Assembly (NCBI GenBank): GCA_009845505.1
Contig: VXZL01000480.1
Location: 1 to 13,062, forward strand
Source of the DNA: Candidatus Poribacteria bacterium
Lineage (GTDB): Bacteria; Poribacteria; WGA-4E; WGA-3G
Length of the DNA: 13,062 nt
Reading direction: 5' to 3'
Shown here: positions 1-7,298 of the stretch, piece after piece
Numbering within the stretch: position 1 is the first letter of the stretch
How the letters are laid out: every line of letters starts with the position of its first letter
Translations under genes and position numbers: made by a program
The notes under the pieces: generated by a model
The model's database searches: none
Told to the model about the DNA's origin: nothing
What the model saw: the letters and a program-made list of their open reading frames with translations, nothing else

Positions 1-36
1 ATTTACATTTAACCAACGCTAAACGTCCACGGTGTT

Positions 37-789
37 ATGCAGTTTATTCATATCGGCTATATCAACTTAGAGAGCATTGTTGATGCCGATTTCAATCGGG
101 AATGTGAATCAGTGCCGGGTGGGCATCTCAGGGATTTTGTCCTTACAGACGAATTTCGCCGAAACGTCCTTTTACATCCAGAGGTCGCTGGCGTAGTTCG
201 TTCGCTGTTAGGCACAGATTTTCTCGTGCCAACGAGTGCACACCACCATCTGTTTGAAGCCCCACACCGCGGACAGACATGGCACTCTGATGGTATCACC
301 GAGTACGGATATGGTATCACACATCTCCAGTGCTACTATTACCCGAAAGCGGTAAAAATCGAAGATGGACCTACGATGATATTGCCGGGTTCACACCATC
401 GGCTCGTAGACAGGGAGGCAATCGCGCATTACGGTGATATTCTCGGGCAGCTTTCCCTCACGGTACCTGCAGGCACTGTCGCAATGACCCGTTATGGCAT
501 TTGGCATAAGGCAGGTCCAAAGCTCAATGCCGATAGACGCGGGATGATTAAGTTTTCCTATTTCCGAACGGCGATGCCCAAACGGGATTGGGTCCGTGAT
601 TCCGATGAGATTCCGCCTTACCAACACGCTGGCAGACATCCGTACGTAACGGAGATAGAATCCTATCGCGACCGGCGCAGGGGGGAATTAACATGGAACT
701 GGCTATGCGGATTGGCAGAGGTGGAGGAAGAGATTCCACCGATACAGATGTTTAACAGTGGAATCCCGTTATCAGAAATCCGTCTTTAA
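37..789 (+). CDS. Phytanoyl-CoA dioxygenase (PhyH) family protein
   Basis: A probable Fe(II)/2-oxoglutarate-dependent oxygenase of 250 residues. The iron-binding facial triad is visible: His83 and Asp85 in TWHSDG and the distal His157 in YGIWHKAG. An Arg at 167 or 168 (NADRRGM) is placed to bind the 2-oxoglutarate carboxylate. The DGPTMILPGSHHR stretch (110-122) is typical of bacterial PhyH proteins, which hydroxylate small molecules; the substrate cannot be read from sequence. The N-terminus is shorter than in many relatives, which carry an extra helix before the GY segment seen here at residues 7-8. An in-frame stop at 10-12 and the lack of any other start codon leave ATG 37 as the only choice, but no clear Shine-Dalgarno precedes it, so 5' erosion of the gene is possible. 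It converges on the isomerase-like gene. Family call is confident; start is less so. Confidence 0.87.
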   Translation: MQFIHIGYINLESIVDADFNRECESVPGGHLRDFVLTDEFRRNVLLHPEVAGVVRSLLGTDFLVPTSAHHHLFEAPHRGQTWHSDGITEYGYGITHLQCYYYPKAVKIEDGPTMILPGSHHRLVDREAIAHYGDILGQLSLTVPAGTVAMTRYGIWHKAGPKLNADRRGMIKFSYFRTAMPKRDWVRDSDEIPPYQHAGRHPYVTEIESYRDRRRGELTWNWLCGLAEVEEEIPPIQMFNSGIPLSEIRL

Positions 790-810
790 TAGAAGTGGTC
801 TGTCCTTTGG

Positions 811-1608
811 TTAACGTGCGCCACACGCTTGCAAACACGCCTGCATGTGCCCACGCGATTCTGCAGCAATCGTGCAACACTGCTCCAAACTATATTCTTT
901 TGCACCGATAACCTCAAGGTTCAACGGACCCGTATAACCGTTTTCATGCAAAACACGGATATAGCCGACGAGGTCGATGTCCCCACGTCCGTTGGCTTGT
1001 AATTCAGGGGTGCCAGGACCACGTTCCATCCCCTTGCAATCCCGTATATGCACATGTTTCACGCGTGAAACTACAGCAGCGATCGCTTCAACAGGGTTTT
1101 CGCCTGCCCGATGAATGTGCGACGGGTCCATGTCAATCCCAAACGCTGGTGATGAAATCGCTTCCATTATACGAAGTGTCGTCGGGGTGTTATAGATGCT
1201 GGCACCGACGTGTGCTTTGACGCAAAGTGTCACGCCGTAATGTTCTGCCCGTGCTGAAAGGCTACCGAGTGAATCGACAACCTCAGGCCAAGCGGATTCA
1301 TCATCCGACGCACCACCGGGACCGCAGTTAATAATAGGAATACCTATCTCAGCTGCCGCTTGGAAGGCGAGTTCCATGCGTTCTGAGTCGCGTGAGGGCT
1401 GCTCCATCGCCAGTGGTTCAAGTTCATAGGCTTTCACGAGGCGTTTGATTTCACCAGCGAGTTCTTGCCAGTTCGCGAGGACAAGATGCTGACTCATCCC
1501 ACCGATTGCTGAGAGTTCAACCCCGTCGTAACCAGCCATAGCGATGTGTTTGAAGGCGGTTTCCATGTCGTAACCGCCGAACAGCACTGAATTTGCTCCT
1601 AATTTCAA
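811..1608 (-). CDS. Sugar phosphate isomerase/epimerase-like TIM-barrel protein (AP endonuclease 2 / xylose isomerase-like fold)
   Basis: A protein of 265 residues from the TTG at 1608. That TTG is chosen because AAGGAG (1618-1623) lies 9 nt upstream; a longer reading from a TTG at 1635 adds nine residues, would put this ribosome site inside the gene, and has no good site of its own. Numbering below is from the 1635 start. The metal-centre residues of the fold are seen late in the barrel: Asp168 and Asp170 in GIDMDPSHI, His173, His194/His196 in VKHVHIRD, and Glu241 in LNLEVIG. The usual Glu on the middle strand is replaced by Lys140 (LCVKAH). Members of this family isomerise or epimerise keto sugars, inositol derivatives and similar compounds; the substrate here is unknown. 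It lies 47 nt behind the Gfo/Idh/MocA gene on the same strand and is probably in one operon with it. Confidence 0.86.
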   Translation of the reverse strand: MKLGANSVLFGGYDMETAFKHIAMAGYDGVELSAIGGMSQHLVLANWQELAGEIKRLVKAYELEPLAMEQPSRDSERMELAFQAAAEIGIPIINCGPGGASDDESAWPEVVDSLGSLSARAEHYGVTLCVKAHVGASIYNTPTTLRIMEAISSPAFGIDMDPSHIHRAGENPVEAIAAVVSRVKHVHIRDCKGMERGPGTPELQANGRGDIDLVGYIRVLHENGYTGPLNLEVIGAKEYSLEQCCTIAAESRGHMQACLQACGAR

Positions 1609-1617
1609 ATGTGGTTT

Positions 1618-1623
1618 CTCCTT
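1618..1623 (-). promoter_or_regulatory. Ribosome binding site fixing a TTG start
   Basis: On the minus strand this reads AAGGAG, 9 nt before TTG at 1608. It decides the start of the TIM-barrel gene in favour of a protein beginning MKLGANSV rather than the in-frame TTG at 1635. Confidence 0.7.
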
Positions 1624-1655
1624 ATGTAGGGGCAATTACCACCCCATCTGTTCAA

Positions 1656-2738
1656 TTATCCTTTTAGTAAGGGAAGCGGATGTGGACGCACCAAGATCCC
1701 GCCTTGTTCATAAGATTCTATCGCTGCCCAAGTATATTCAAGTGCTGCGAGTGCATCTCTCCCAGAGGCACGCAGCTGCTCTTTCGGCACACCGTTTGTG
1801 ATGTCCTCTAAGAACGCATGAATCCGCAAGGGGAACGTCTCACCGAAGTCGCTGATGCCGGATTCGGTGACAATCGGTTCTGTATCAGGGAAATCGGGAG
1901 CACCAGGGGAGGGCCAATAGGTTACCTTCTCAATGCATTTTTCGATGCAGAATGTGCCGCGCGTGCCAGCAAGTTCAACACTCCACCAATCACCGAGTCC
2001 GAATGTTAAATCGCCGCGTTGGCTCAGGAGATAACCGATACATCCGTTCTCAAATCGGAGATGAATGCTGTTGATTGAAACCATTAAGTCTCCCGTGTTA
2101 CGCCTAAAATGTGGGCGTTCCATAAAGGCTTGCACGTGCGTTACATCGCCACAGAAATGGCGCATTACACTGAACGGGTGCGACAAGAAGGCTTTCACGT
2201 GAAAATAGGGGAATCCATCGGAACGCGGGGCTTTTGAATAGCTATAGTTGAATTCGCCGCCAGGGAATCCCATTTTGTGAAGACAATAAACCTGCTCCCC
2301 GATATGTCCGTCTTCTATATATTTTTTCGCTTGCTCCGCGGGTGGTGTGAAATAGTGATTCAGATTGCAACCGAGATAGAGGTCTTCTTCCGCGGCTTTC
2401 GCGACCATTTCCCGTGCCTGTCCAATGTCGTTAGAAAGTGGTTTCTCGACGAGGACATGCTTGCCGTTTTCCAAAGCCTCCATCGTTGGTTCGTAGTGCC
2501 AACTGCCGTTTTCATATCCGCCAGTACCGACATCAACGATGTCTAAATCTGGTTCGCCGTCAATCATATCGGCTAAACTATAGTATGCCTTTACGCCGAG
2601 ACGTTTTGCCGCGCTGTCCGCTCGTTCTTTGACAATATCGCACACCGCAACCAGTTCCGCTAAGTCATCATTTGCGTGACAATTCGCATGATTATTCCCG
2701 ATGCCGCTCATGCCGACAACGCCAACTTTTAATGCCAT
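1656..2738 (-). CDS. Gfo/Idh/MocA family NAD(P)-dependent oxidoreductase
   Basis: A 360-residue dehydrogenase-like protein. The N-terminal Rossmann fold shows the dinucleotide-binding glycines G9, G12 and G14 in GVVGMSGIGNNH, an acidic residue after strand 2 (Asp34, AVCDI), and the family signature EKP at 98-100 (VLVEKPL), whose Lys normally takes part in catalysis. The C-terminal half is the usual alpha/beta substrate domain, with HPFSVMRHFCGDV (187-199) in the region that often carries HxxD. The family oxidises or reduces sugars, inositols and related compounds with NAD(P); substrate is not predictable. ATG 2738 is preceded by GGAAGGAA with about 7 nt spacing. A near-consensus promoter lies about 105 nt upstream, and the TIM-barrel gene follows in the same direction, so a dehydrogenase plus isomerase pair acting on one substrate is likely. 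Confidence 0.93.
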   Translation of the reverse strand: MALKVGVVGMSGIGNNHANCHANDDLAELVAVCDIVKERADSAAKRLGVKAYYSLADMIDGEPDLDIVDVGTGGYENGSWHYEPTMEALENGKHVLVEKPLSNDIGQAREMVAKAAEEDLYLGCNLNHYFTPPAEQAKKYIEDGHIGEQVYCLHKMGFPGGEFNYSYSKAPRSDGFPYFHVKAFLSHPFSVMRHFCGDVTHVQAFMERPHFRRNTGDLMVSINSIHLRFENGCIGYLLSQRGDLTFGLGDWWSVELAGTRGTFCIEKCIEKVTYWPSPGAPDFPDTEPIVTESGISDFGETFPLRIHAFLEDITNGVPKEQLRASGRDALAALEYTWAAIESYEQGGILVRPHPLPLLKG

Positions 2739-2843
2739 TTTGTTGTTCCTTCCAATAGGTACAGTTTGGTCCTATCTGTAGCGAAAACTCGCAATCTGAA
2801 TGTCATCTTGTAAGTAATGCACCACAGTAGATTTTATGCCTTC

Positions 2844-2871
2844 ATTATAAGCGCATTCGCGGTTTTGTCAA
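2844..2871 (-). promoter_or_regulatory. Sigma70-type promoter, minus strand
   Basis: On the minus strand: TTGACA (2871-2866), a 16-nt spacer, then TATAAT (2849-2844). Both hexamers match consensus exactly. Transcription would begin near 2837 and read the Gfo/Idh/MocA gene at 2738 and the TIM-barrel gene behind it. It is back to back with the plus-strand promoter at 2893. Confidence 0.8.
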
Positions 2872-2892
2872 TAAATATCTTTGGAAATGTCC

Positions 2893-2921
2893 TTGACAGT
2901 ATTTGCAGGATATGCTATTTT
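2893..2921 (+). promoter_or_regulatory. Sigma70-type promoter, plus strand
   Basis: TTGACA (2893-2898), a 17-nt spacer, then TATTTT (2916-2921). The expected start near 2928 gives a leader of about 27 nt before the ATG at 2955. The -35 boxes of this and the minus-strand promoter are only 21 bp apart, so one regulator could control both. Confidence 0.75.
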
Positions 2922-2954
2922 CTCATGTAAACAGTGCTGATGGAGGAAAAGCGA

Positions 2955-4049
2955 ATGAGTATCAGTGTCGGGATGGTAGGTTTGGGAATGTTTGGACCGT
3001 CGTTTATCCAGTCGTATAAATCGCACCCGGATGTGGATCGACTGGCTCTGTGTGATTTGCAGTCAGACAGGTTGTCGAAGTGGGCTAAGCAGTTTGAGAT
3101 TTCCGAAACCTATTCCAGTCTTGATGAGATATGTGAATCGGACTTAGATGCACTCGTGATTATAACGCAGCATTGGATGCACGCCCCGCAAGCAATTCAA
3201 GCGATGGAATCGGGCAAGCACGTCTATACGGCTGTCCCTGCCGCGGCATCTTTAGATGAATGTGAGGCACTCGTCAGAACCGTTGAACGGACAGGAATGA
3301 TTTATATGAACGGTGAGACGAGTTATTTCCGACCAGAAACTGCCTTTTGTCGTCAGAAAGCCGCGGAGGGGGCATTCGGGGAGTTCGTTCACTGCCGTGC
3401 AGAATATTTTCATGACATGGACCATGGCCTCTACAACGTGGCAAAAAATCGATGGGGTGCAGATTTTGGTCGGGATAAGATGGGTGGAATTCCCATGCAC
3501 TACCCAACGCATTCAACCTGTTTTCCAATCTCCGTTATGAAGGCATACGCGACATCGGTTTCCGCACAAGGATATGTCTACCCAAACGACGACTGGTTTC
3601 GGGCGGATACCATCCACAAAAATCGGTTTTCTAATGAGGTTGGACTTTTCACAATGAGCAATGGCGCGACGATGCAAATCTGTGAGTTCCGGCGGGTTGG
3701 GCATCCCGGATCCGAACGCGTCAGCGGTATTTATGGCACAGAAGGTAGTTACGAGCAGAGTCTCGCGGGCAGTGTCTGGACAACTAAAAACGAAAGGGAG
3801 ATCGTCGAGCCTTCAAGATTACATGAGGGCCTTCCTGAACCACTCGTGGCGGATCTCGGTGGACATGGCGGTTCGCACGCCTATCTCGTACACGAATTTG
3901 TTGATGCGGTGAATCGTGAACGATTGCCGCGGGTCAACGTTTGGGAAGCGGTTCGATATTGCGCACCCGGATTTGTCGCACACCAGTCGGCACTACGGGA
4001 TGGCGAATTATTGCCAGTTCCAGATTGGGGTGATGCGCCAGAAAATTAA
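2955..4049 (+). CDS. Gfo/Idh/MocA family oxidoreductase, variant without the EKP motif
   Basis: A 364-residue protein starting at ATG 2955, chosen because GGAGG (2942-2946) lies 8 nt upstream; in-frame GTG 2934 and ATG 2940 would precede or overlap this site. The N-terminal Rossmann fold is clear, with G9, G11 and G14 in VGLGMFG and Asp34 after strand 2. At the position where relatives carry EKP, this protein has AVP (93-95, HVYTAVPAAA), so the usual catalytic lysine is missing. Conserved-looking features in the substrate half include MHYPTHS (181-187) and GGHGGSHAYLVHEF (302-315), also seen in some bacterial family members. It may bind NAD(P) but use another residue for catalysis, or act on a glycoside through a transient-oxidation mechanism; this is inference. 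It is divergent from the other Gfo/Idh/MocA gene, with paired promoters between them. Confidence 0.92.
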   Translation: MSISVGMVGLGMFGPSFIQSYKSHPDVDRLALCDLQSDRLSKWAKQFEISETYSSLDEICESDLDALVIITQHWMHAPQAIQAMESGKHVYTAVPAAASLDECEALVRTVERTGMIYMNGETSYFRPETAFCRQKAAEGAFGEFVHCRAEYFHDMDHGLYNVAKNRWGADFGRDKMGGIPMHYPTHSTCFPISVMKAYATSVSAQGYVYPNDDWFRADTIHKNRFSNEVGLFTMSNGATMQICEFRRVGHPGSERVSGIYGTEGSYEQSLAGSVWTTKNEREIVEPSRLHEGLPEPLVADLGGHGGSHAYLVHEFVDAVNRERLPRVNVWEAVRYCAPGFVAHQSALRDGELLPVPDWGDAPEN

Positions 4050-4064
4050 AGTAAAAGATTGGGC

Positions 4065-4093
4065 TTGCTTTTTGTTGCATTTTATGGTATACT
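4065..4093 (+). promoter_or_regulatory. Extended -10 sigma70-type promoter for the sulfite reductase gene
   Basis: TTGCTT (4065-4070), a 17-nt spacer, then TATACT (4088-4093), preceded by TGG, which supplies an extended -10 element. Transcription would start near 4100, giving an untranslated leader of about 120 nt before ATG 4223. It lies only 16 nt after the preceding stop codon, so the sulfite reductase gene has its own start of transcription. Confidence 0.75.
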
Positions 4094-4134
4094 ACTCTAT
4101 TTAAAAGGTTTCTGCTTGGGAATACTGTGCAATA

Positions 4135-4155
4135 TAGGCTTGCAAGCTTCGCCTA
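4135..4155 (+). other. Palindromic segment in the sulfite reductase leader
   Basis: TAGGC (4135-4139) and GCCTA (4151-4155) form a 5-bp stem around an 11-nt loop. Overlapping this, GCTTGCAAGC (4138-4147) is a perfect 10-bp palindrome and could instead be a protein binding site. A second short stem, AGCG (4163-4166) with CGCT (4173-4176), follows. I do not recognise a known riboswitch here. AAGGAG at 4211-4216 is the ribosome site, 6 nt before ATG 4223. Confidence 0.4.
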
Positions 4156-4222
4156 AATAGAAAGCGATGGAACGCTACTCAACGCACACTATGAATCTGA
4201 GGTTATTACTAAGGAGTACAGA

Positions 4223-6670
4223 ATGGCTATTGAACACGCGGGTCCTTATGATGCATCGGCGATTCTGCCAGATGAAGCCCGCGCCATTGAAATTTACGAG
4301 ATTCAACTCGGTCGGGTACAAGCCGGCCAAGTCGAAGAGACTCTCTTTACCGAATTTAGACTTCGGCACGGGGTTTACGGACAACGCGATGACCGGTCAC
4401 AGATGATCCGTGTTAAAATCCCTTTCGGTGGACTCACAGCGGTACAACTCGAAATGTTAGCGGATGTTGCCGAAGAATTCTCTGACAATATCATCCATAT
4501 TACCACCCGTCAAGATGTGCAATATCACTATGTGGACATCAACAACACGCCAGAACTGATGCGTCGTCTCGCGAGTGTTGATATTACCACAAAAGAAGCG
4601 TGTGGTAATGTCGTGCGAAACGTCACAGCATGCCCGCTCAGTGGTGTCTGCCAAGATGAGACGTTTGATGTAACGCCTTACTCTAAGGCGTTATCAGCAT
4701 TCCTTTTGGGTCACCCGGACGCTCAAGATTTCGGACGTAAGTTCAAAATCGCGTTTTCTGGATGTGAAGAGCACGCTTGTGGCTTGGCGAATATGCACGA
4801 CATCGGTGCGGTTGCTGCTGTTAAAAAGGTGGATGGTGAAGTCAAACGCGGCTTTAGGCTCTACGTCGGCGGTGGGCTCGGCGCAGTACCACATCAAGCG
4901 AAAATCTTTGATGATTTCGTTTCGGCAGAGGAACTCCTCCCGATTTCACAGTCAATTTGCAGGGTCTTCACCCGTTTAGGTGAACGCAGAAATCGAAATA
5001 AGGCACGACTGAAGTTCGTCATTGCCAAGTATGGTATCGAAGAATTCAAAAGACAGGTGCTTGAAGATCGGGCTACCCTACGCCACGATCCAGCGTGGAC
5101 AGCGTATCTGGACAACCTTGACGCTTACAAGGAAAGTCCGCTCAAGGCACCAACGCAACTCAACGGCACCACGAAACCGGATGGGTTTGAAGAGTGGTAT
5201 CAATCTAATGTGCAGCTACAGAGTCAACCCGGGTACGCTTTTGTGACGATTACGCTGCCGCTTGGGGATATTACCGCAGATCAGACGCGGGCTTTAGCAG
5301 ACATTTCCCGGAGATACGTTAAAGACACTATCCGCGCCACTGTTGAGCAAAACATCGTTCTTCGCTGGGTAACGATGACGGATTTGCCAGCACTCTATCG
5401 CGAACTGAGAGAAATCGGTCTCGGCGACCCCGGAGCAGAATCCATGGTTGATATTACTGCTTGTCCGGGTACTGACTCCTGCAAACTCGGCGTCTCTTCT
5501 TCACGGGGGCTCGCAGCGCACCTGCGAAGCCATTTCATTGAAGCCGGTGTGCAGAATGAAATCAAAGACTTTCGGATTAAGATTAGTGGGTGCCCCAATT
5601 CCTGTGGGCAGCATCACATCGCGAATATTGGCTTCTTCGGTTCATCTCGTCGGATGGGTGAACATATCGCTCCCTTCTATCAGGTACTGCTCGGTGGACA
5701 CATGATTGAGAACGCCAGTTCCTATGGACTTGCCACTGGAAAAATCCATGGCAGATATATCCCAGCGTTTATTGAGGAGTTAACCGGTAAGTACACGGAA
5801 GAACGAAATGAGGAAGAATCCTTTACCGATTACGTCGCACGGCTCGGTAAGGCGGAAATCAAGCAGATCTTGTCCAAGTACGATAAGATTCCTACTTATG
5901 AGGAAGCACCGGAATTCTATGTAGACACTGGCGATACGAAAGACTACCAACTCAAAACAGGAGTTGGTGAGTGTGCAGGAGAGGTCGTCGCACTTGTCTC
6001 CATGAAGTTAGAAGAAGCAGATCGGCTTATCTATGAATCTGGCTTGAGTTTGGAGAAGGGCGAATATCAGGATTCCGCAGGGATGGCTTTTGATGCAATG
6101 ATAAGAGCCGCAGACGGACTCTTGACGACGGTAGGGTTGCAATATATTGACAACGCAACTACTGTCAACGAATTCCGCACCCACTTCTTTGAATCGGGTA
6201 ACTTCTTCCCAGGCTACGGCGCGCATATCTTCAAGGCAACGGAAGAGGATAGCTCTACGTTTGATCACGAATTAGCACACCGTCGTGTTGAAGAATCCAC
6301 CCTCTTCGTTGAAGAATCGCATAACGTCTATAATCGCATGCGCATCAAGCAAGAGGAAGAGGAAGCGAGTCGAAAGAAAGCGCGGCGTTCGCGGCGCACA
6401 GCACGGAAACCGAGGGTTGTCAAAAGGGCGAAACCGGTTGAGGAGATCGTTGATAGCCTCGACCTCAAGGGAATCGCTTGCCCGTTCAACTATGTCCAAG
6501 CAAAAATCCGTTTGGAGACGATGGATCTCGGTAAGCTCCTCGAGATTACCATTTATGATGGTGAACCGATTGAGAATGTGCCAGTGAGTCTCACCAACGA
6601 TGGGCATGAGGTCGTTGACACCAAGAAGGTTGGAAAGCACTATCGGCTTACGATTCGGAAGGGTGAGTAA
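4223..6670 (+). CDS. Nitrite/sulfite reductase with C-terminal HEPN-like and TusA-like domains
   Basis: An 815-residue fusion, most likely a siroheme enzyme reducing sulfite to sulfide (or nitrite to ammonia) in the cytoplasm. It has the duplicated ferredoxin-like plus siroheme-domain layout: TTRQDVQ (94-100) with RNVTACPLSGVC (132-143), then TVEQNIVLRW (373-382) with TACPGTDSC (412-420) and SGCPNSC (455-461). Cys414, Cys420, Cys457 and Cys461 (C-x5-C, C-x3-C) should bind the 4Fe-4S cluster coupled to siroheme. The first half keeps four cysteines too, at 137, 143, 181 and 186, but with C-x4-C spacing. Residues about 583-705 are a helical segment resembling HEPN, followed by a very basic linker (about 714-737). 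Residues 745-815 resemble TusA, with the sulfur-carrying Cys753 in GIACPFNY. Ordinary assimilatory enzymes are about 550-600 residues, so roughly 230 are extra. A TusA tail suggests sulfur handling rather than nitrite reduction. Start supported by AAGGAG. Confidence 0.92.
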   Translation: MAIEHAGPYDASAILPDEARAIEIYEIQLGRVQAGQVEETLFTEFRLRHGVYGQRDDRSQMIRVKIPFGGLTAVQLEMLADVAEEFSDNIIHITTRQDVQYHYVDINNTPELMRRLASVDITTKEACGNVVRNVTACPLSGVCQDETFDVTPYSKALSAFLLGHPDAQDFGRKFKIAFSGCEEHACGLANMHDIGAVAAVKKVDGEVKRGFRLYVGGGLGAVPHQAKIFDDFVSAEELLPISQSICRVFTRLGERRNRNKARLKFVIAKYGIEEFKRQVLEDRATLRHDPAWTAYLDNLDAYKESPLKAPTQLNGTTKPDGFEEWYQSNVQLQSQPGYAFVTITLPLGDITADQTRALADISRRYVKDTIRATVEQNIVLRWVTMTDLPALYRELREIGLGDPGAESMVDITACPGTDSCKLGVSSSRGLAAHLRSHFIEAGVQNEIKDFRIKISGCPNSCGQHHIANIGFFGSSRRMGEHIAPFYQVLLGGHMIENASSYGLATGKIHGRYIPAFIEELTGKYTEERNEEESFTDYVARLGKAEIKQILSKYDKIPTYEEAPEFYVDTGDTKDYQLKTGVGECAGEVVALVSMKLEEADRLIYESGLSLEKGEYQDSAGMAFDAMIRAADGLLTTVGLQYIDNATTVNEFRTHFFESGNFFPGYGAHIFKATEEDSSTFDHELAHRRVEESTLFVEESHNVYNRMRIKQEEEEASRKKARRSRRTARKPRVVKRAKPVEEIVDSLDLKGIACPFNYVQAKIRLETMDLGKLLEITIYDGEPIENVPVSLTNDGHEVVDTKKVGKHYRLTIRKGE

Positions 6671-6690
6671 AGTGCGATGTATTTTTTCTT

Positions 6691-6723
6691 TTATAGGGGC
6701 AGGCTTAAAATCTGCCCCTATAA
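6691..6723. repeat. Perfect 12-bp inverted repeat (hairpin) after the sulfite reductase gene
   Basis: TTATAGGGGCAG (6691-6702) and its exact complement CTGCCCCTATAA (6712-6723) enclose a 9-nt loop, 20 nt after the stop codon. It could end or protect the transcript. The T-rich run lies before the hairpin (6680-6692), not after it, so it is not a standard intrinsic terminator for the plus strand; it looks more like a dispersed palindromic repeat. The core TAGGGGCA also occurs at 1627-1634. Confidence 0.7.
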
Positions 6724-6806
6724 GTTGTTACTGCCTCGAAAAAGATAAGTAGACGCATCGCGATAATCAAGCCAACAGAAACAAGTTTATCTAACAGAGT
6801 GAATGT

Positions 6807-7298
6807 GTGCAGACCGTTCTTCGCAACTGGAAAATCTATCTTGATACATGTTGCTTAAATCGTCTTTTTGATGATCAGACACAAGTGAGAATTCGCCAAG
6901 AAACTGAAGCTGTTAAGATAATTCTCGCCCGATTCTTTACGACGCAGTGGAAATGGGTTATTAGCACGGTGCTGGTGAATGAAGTCCGTAAAACGCCTAA
7001 TAAAACATTACGTGCTGAAATGGAAATCTTGTTGGATCTTGCAGACCAAAATATCACGGTTGGGGCAATAGAAACAGCGAGGGCAGCACATCTTGAATCG
7101 TTGGGATTTAAGTGGTTAGATGCTTTGCATATCGCTTGTGCTGAAAGTGGCGAGGCGGATATTCTTCTAACAACAGATGATCGGATGCTTAGAAGGGCGA
7201 AACGCTCTTATTTACAACTTCGGGTCCGTGTTGAAAACCCTTATGTGTGGTTCCAGGAGGTCAGTGAACATGAACATACAAGTTTTGTTAGAGGATGA
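6807..7298 (+). CDS. PIN-domain protein (VapC-like ribonuclease toxin candidate)
   Basis: A 163-residue protein with the PIN acidic residues in order: Asp13 in IYLDTCCLNRLFDD, Glu59 in VISTVLVNEV, Asp105 in LDALHIACAESG, and Asp124/Asp125 in LLTTDDRML. Such proteins are Mg-dependent single-strand ribonucleases, often toxins that cut tRNA or rRNA. The GTG at 6807 is the only start just downstream of an in-frame stop at 6792, with a weak AGAG before it; residues 9-14 already begin strand 1, so the true start cannot lie much further in. Its last 29 nt overlap the next small gene, which has a strong ribosome site inside this one, so the two are translated together. Toxin-antitoxin membership is inferred from this arrangement. 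The toxin comes first, the reverse of the usual VapBC order. It interrupts an otherwise sulfur-related gene series. Confidence 0.82.
   Translation: MQTVLRNWKIYLDTCCLNRLFDDQTQVRIRQETEAVKIILARFFTTQWKWVISTVLVNEVRKTPNKTLRAEMEILLDLADQNITVGAIETARAAHLESLGFKWLDALHIACAESGEADILLTTDDRMLRRAKRSYLQLRVRVENPYVWFQEVSEHEHTSFVRG

Noticed and set aside
1609..1635. Upstream TTG start of the TIM-barrel gene
   Set aside because: It has no ribosome site of its own and would swallow the AAGGAG that is well spaced for TTG 1608.
4100..4222. Known riboswitch (SAM or similar) in the sulfite reductase leader
   Set aside because: The short stems do not match the conserved cores of the SAM riboswitch classes that I know.
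6272..6640. 122-residue open frame on the minus strand
   Set aside because: It is a shadow of the sulfite reductase C-terminus, with no ribosome site and no recognisable protein features.
6691..6723. Intrinsic terminator for the sulfite reductase gene
   Set aside because: The hairpin is strong, but no T-run follows it on the plus strand and no minus-strand gene precedes it.
7177..7269. Longer start for the small protein overlapping the PIN gene
   Set aside because: The extra 31 residues lie out of frame within the PIN coding region, and a strong AGGAGG is placed for ATG 7270.
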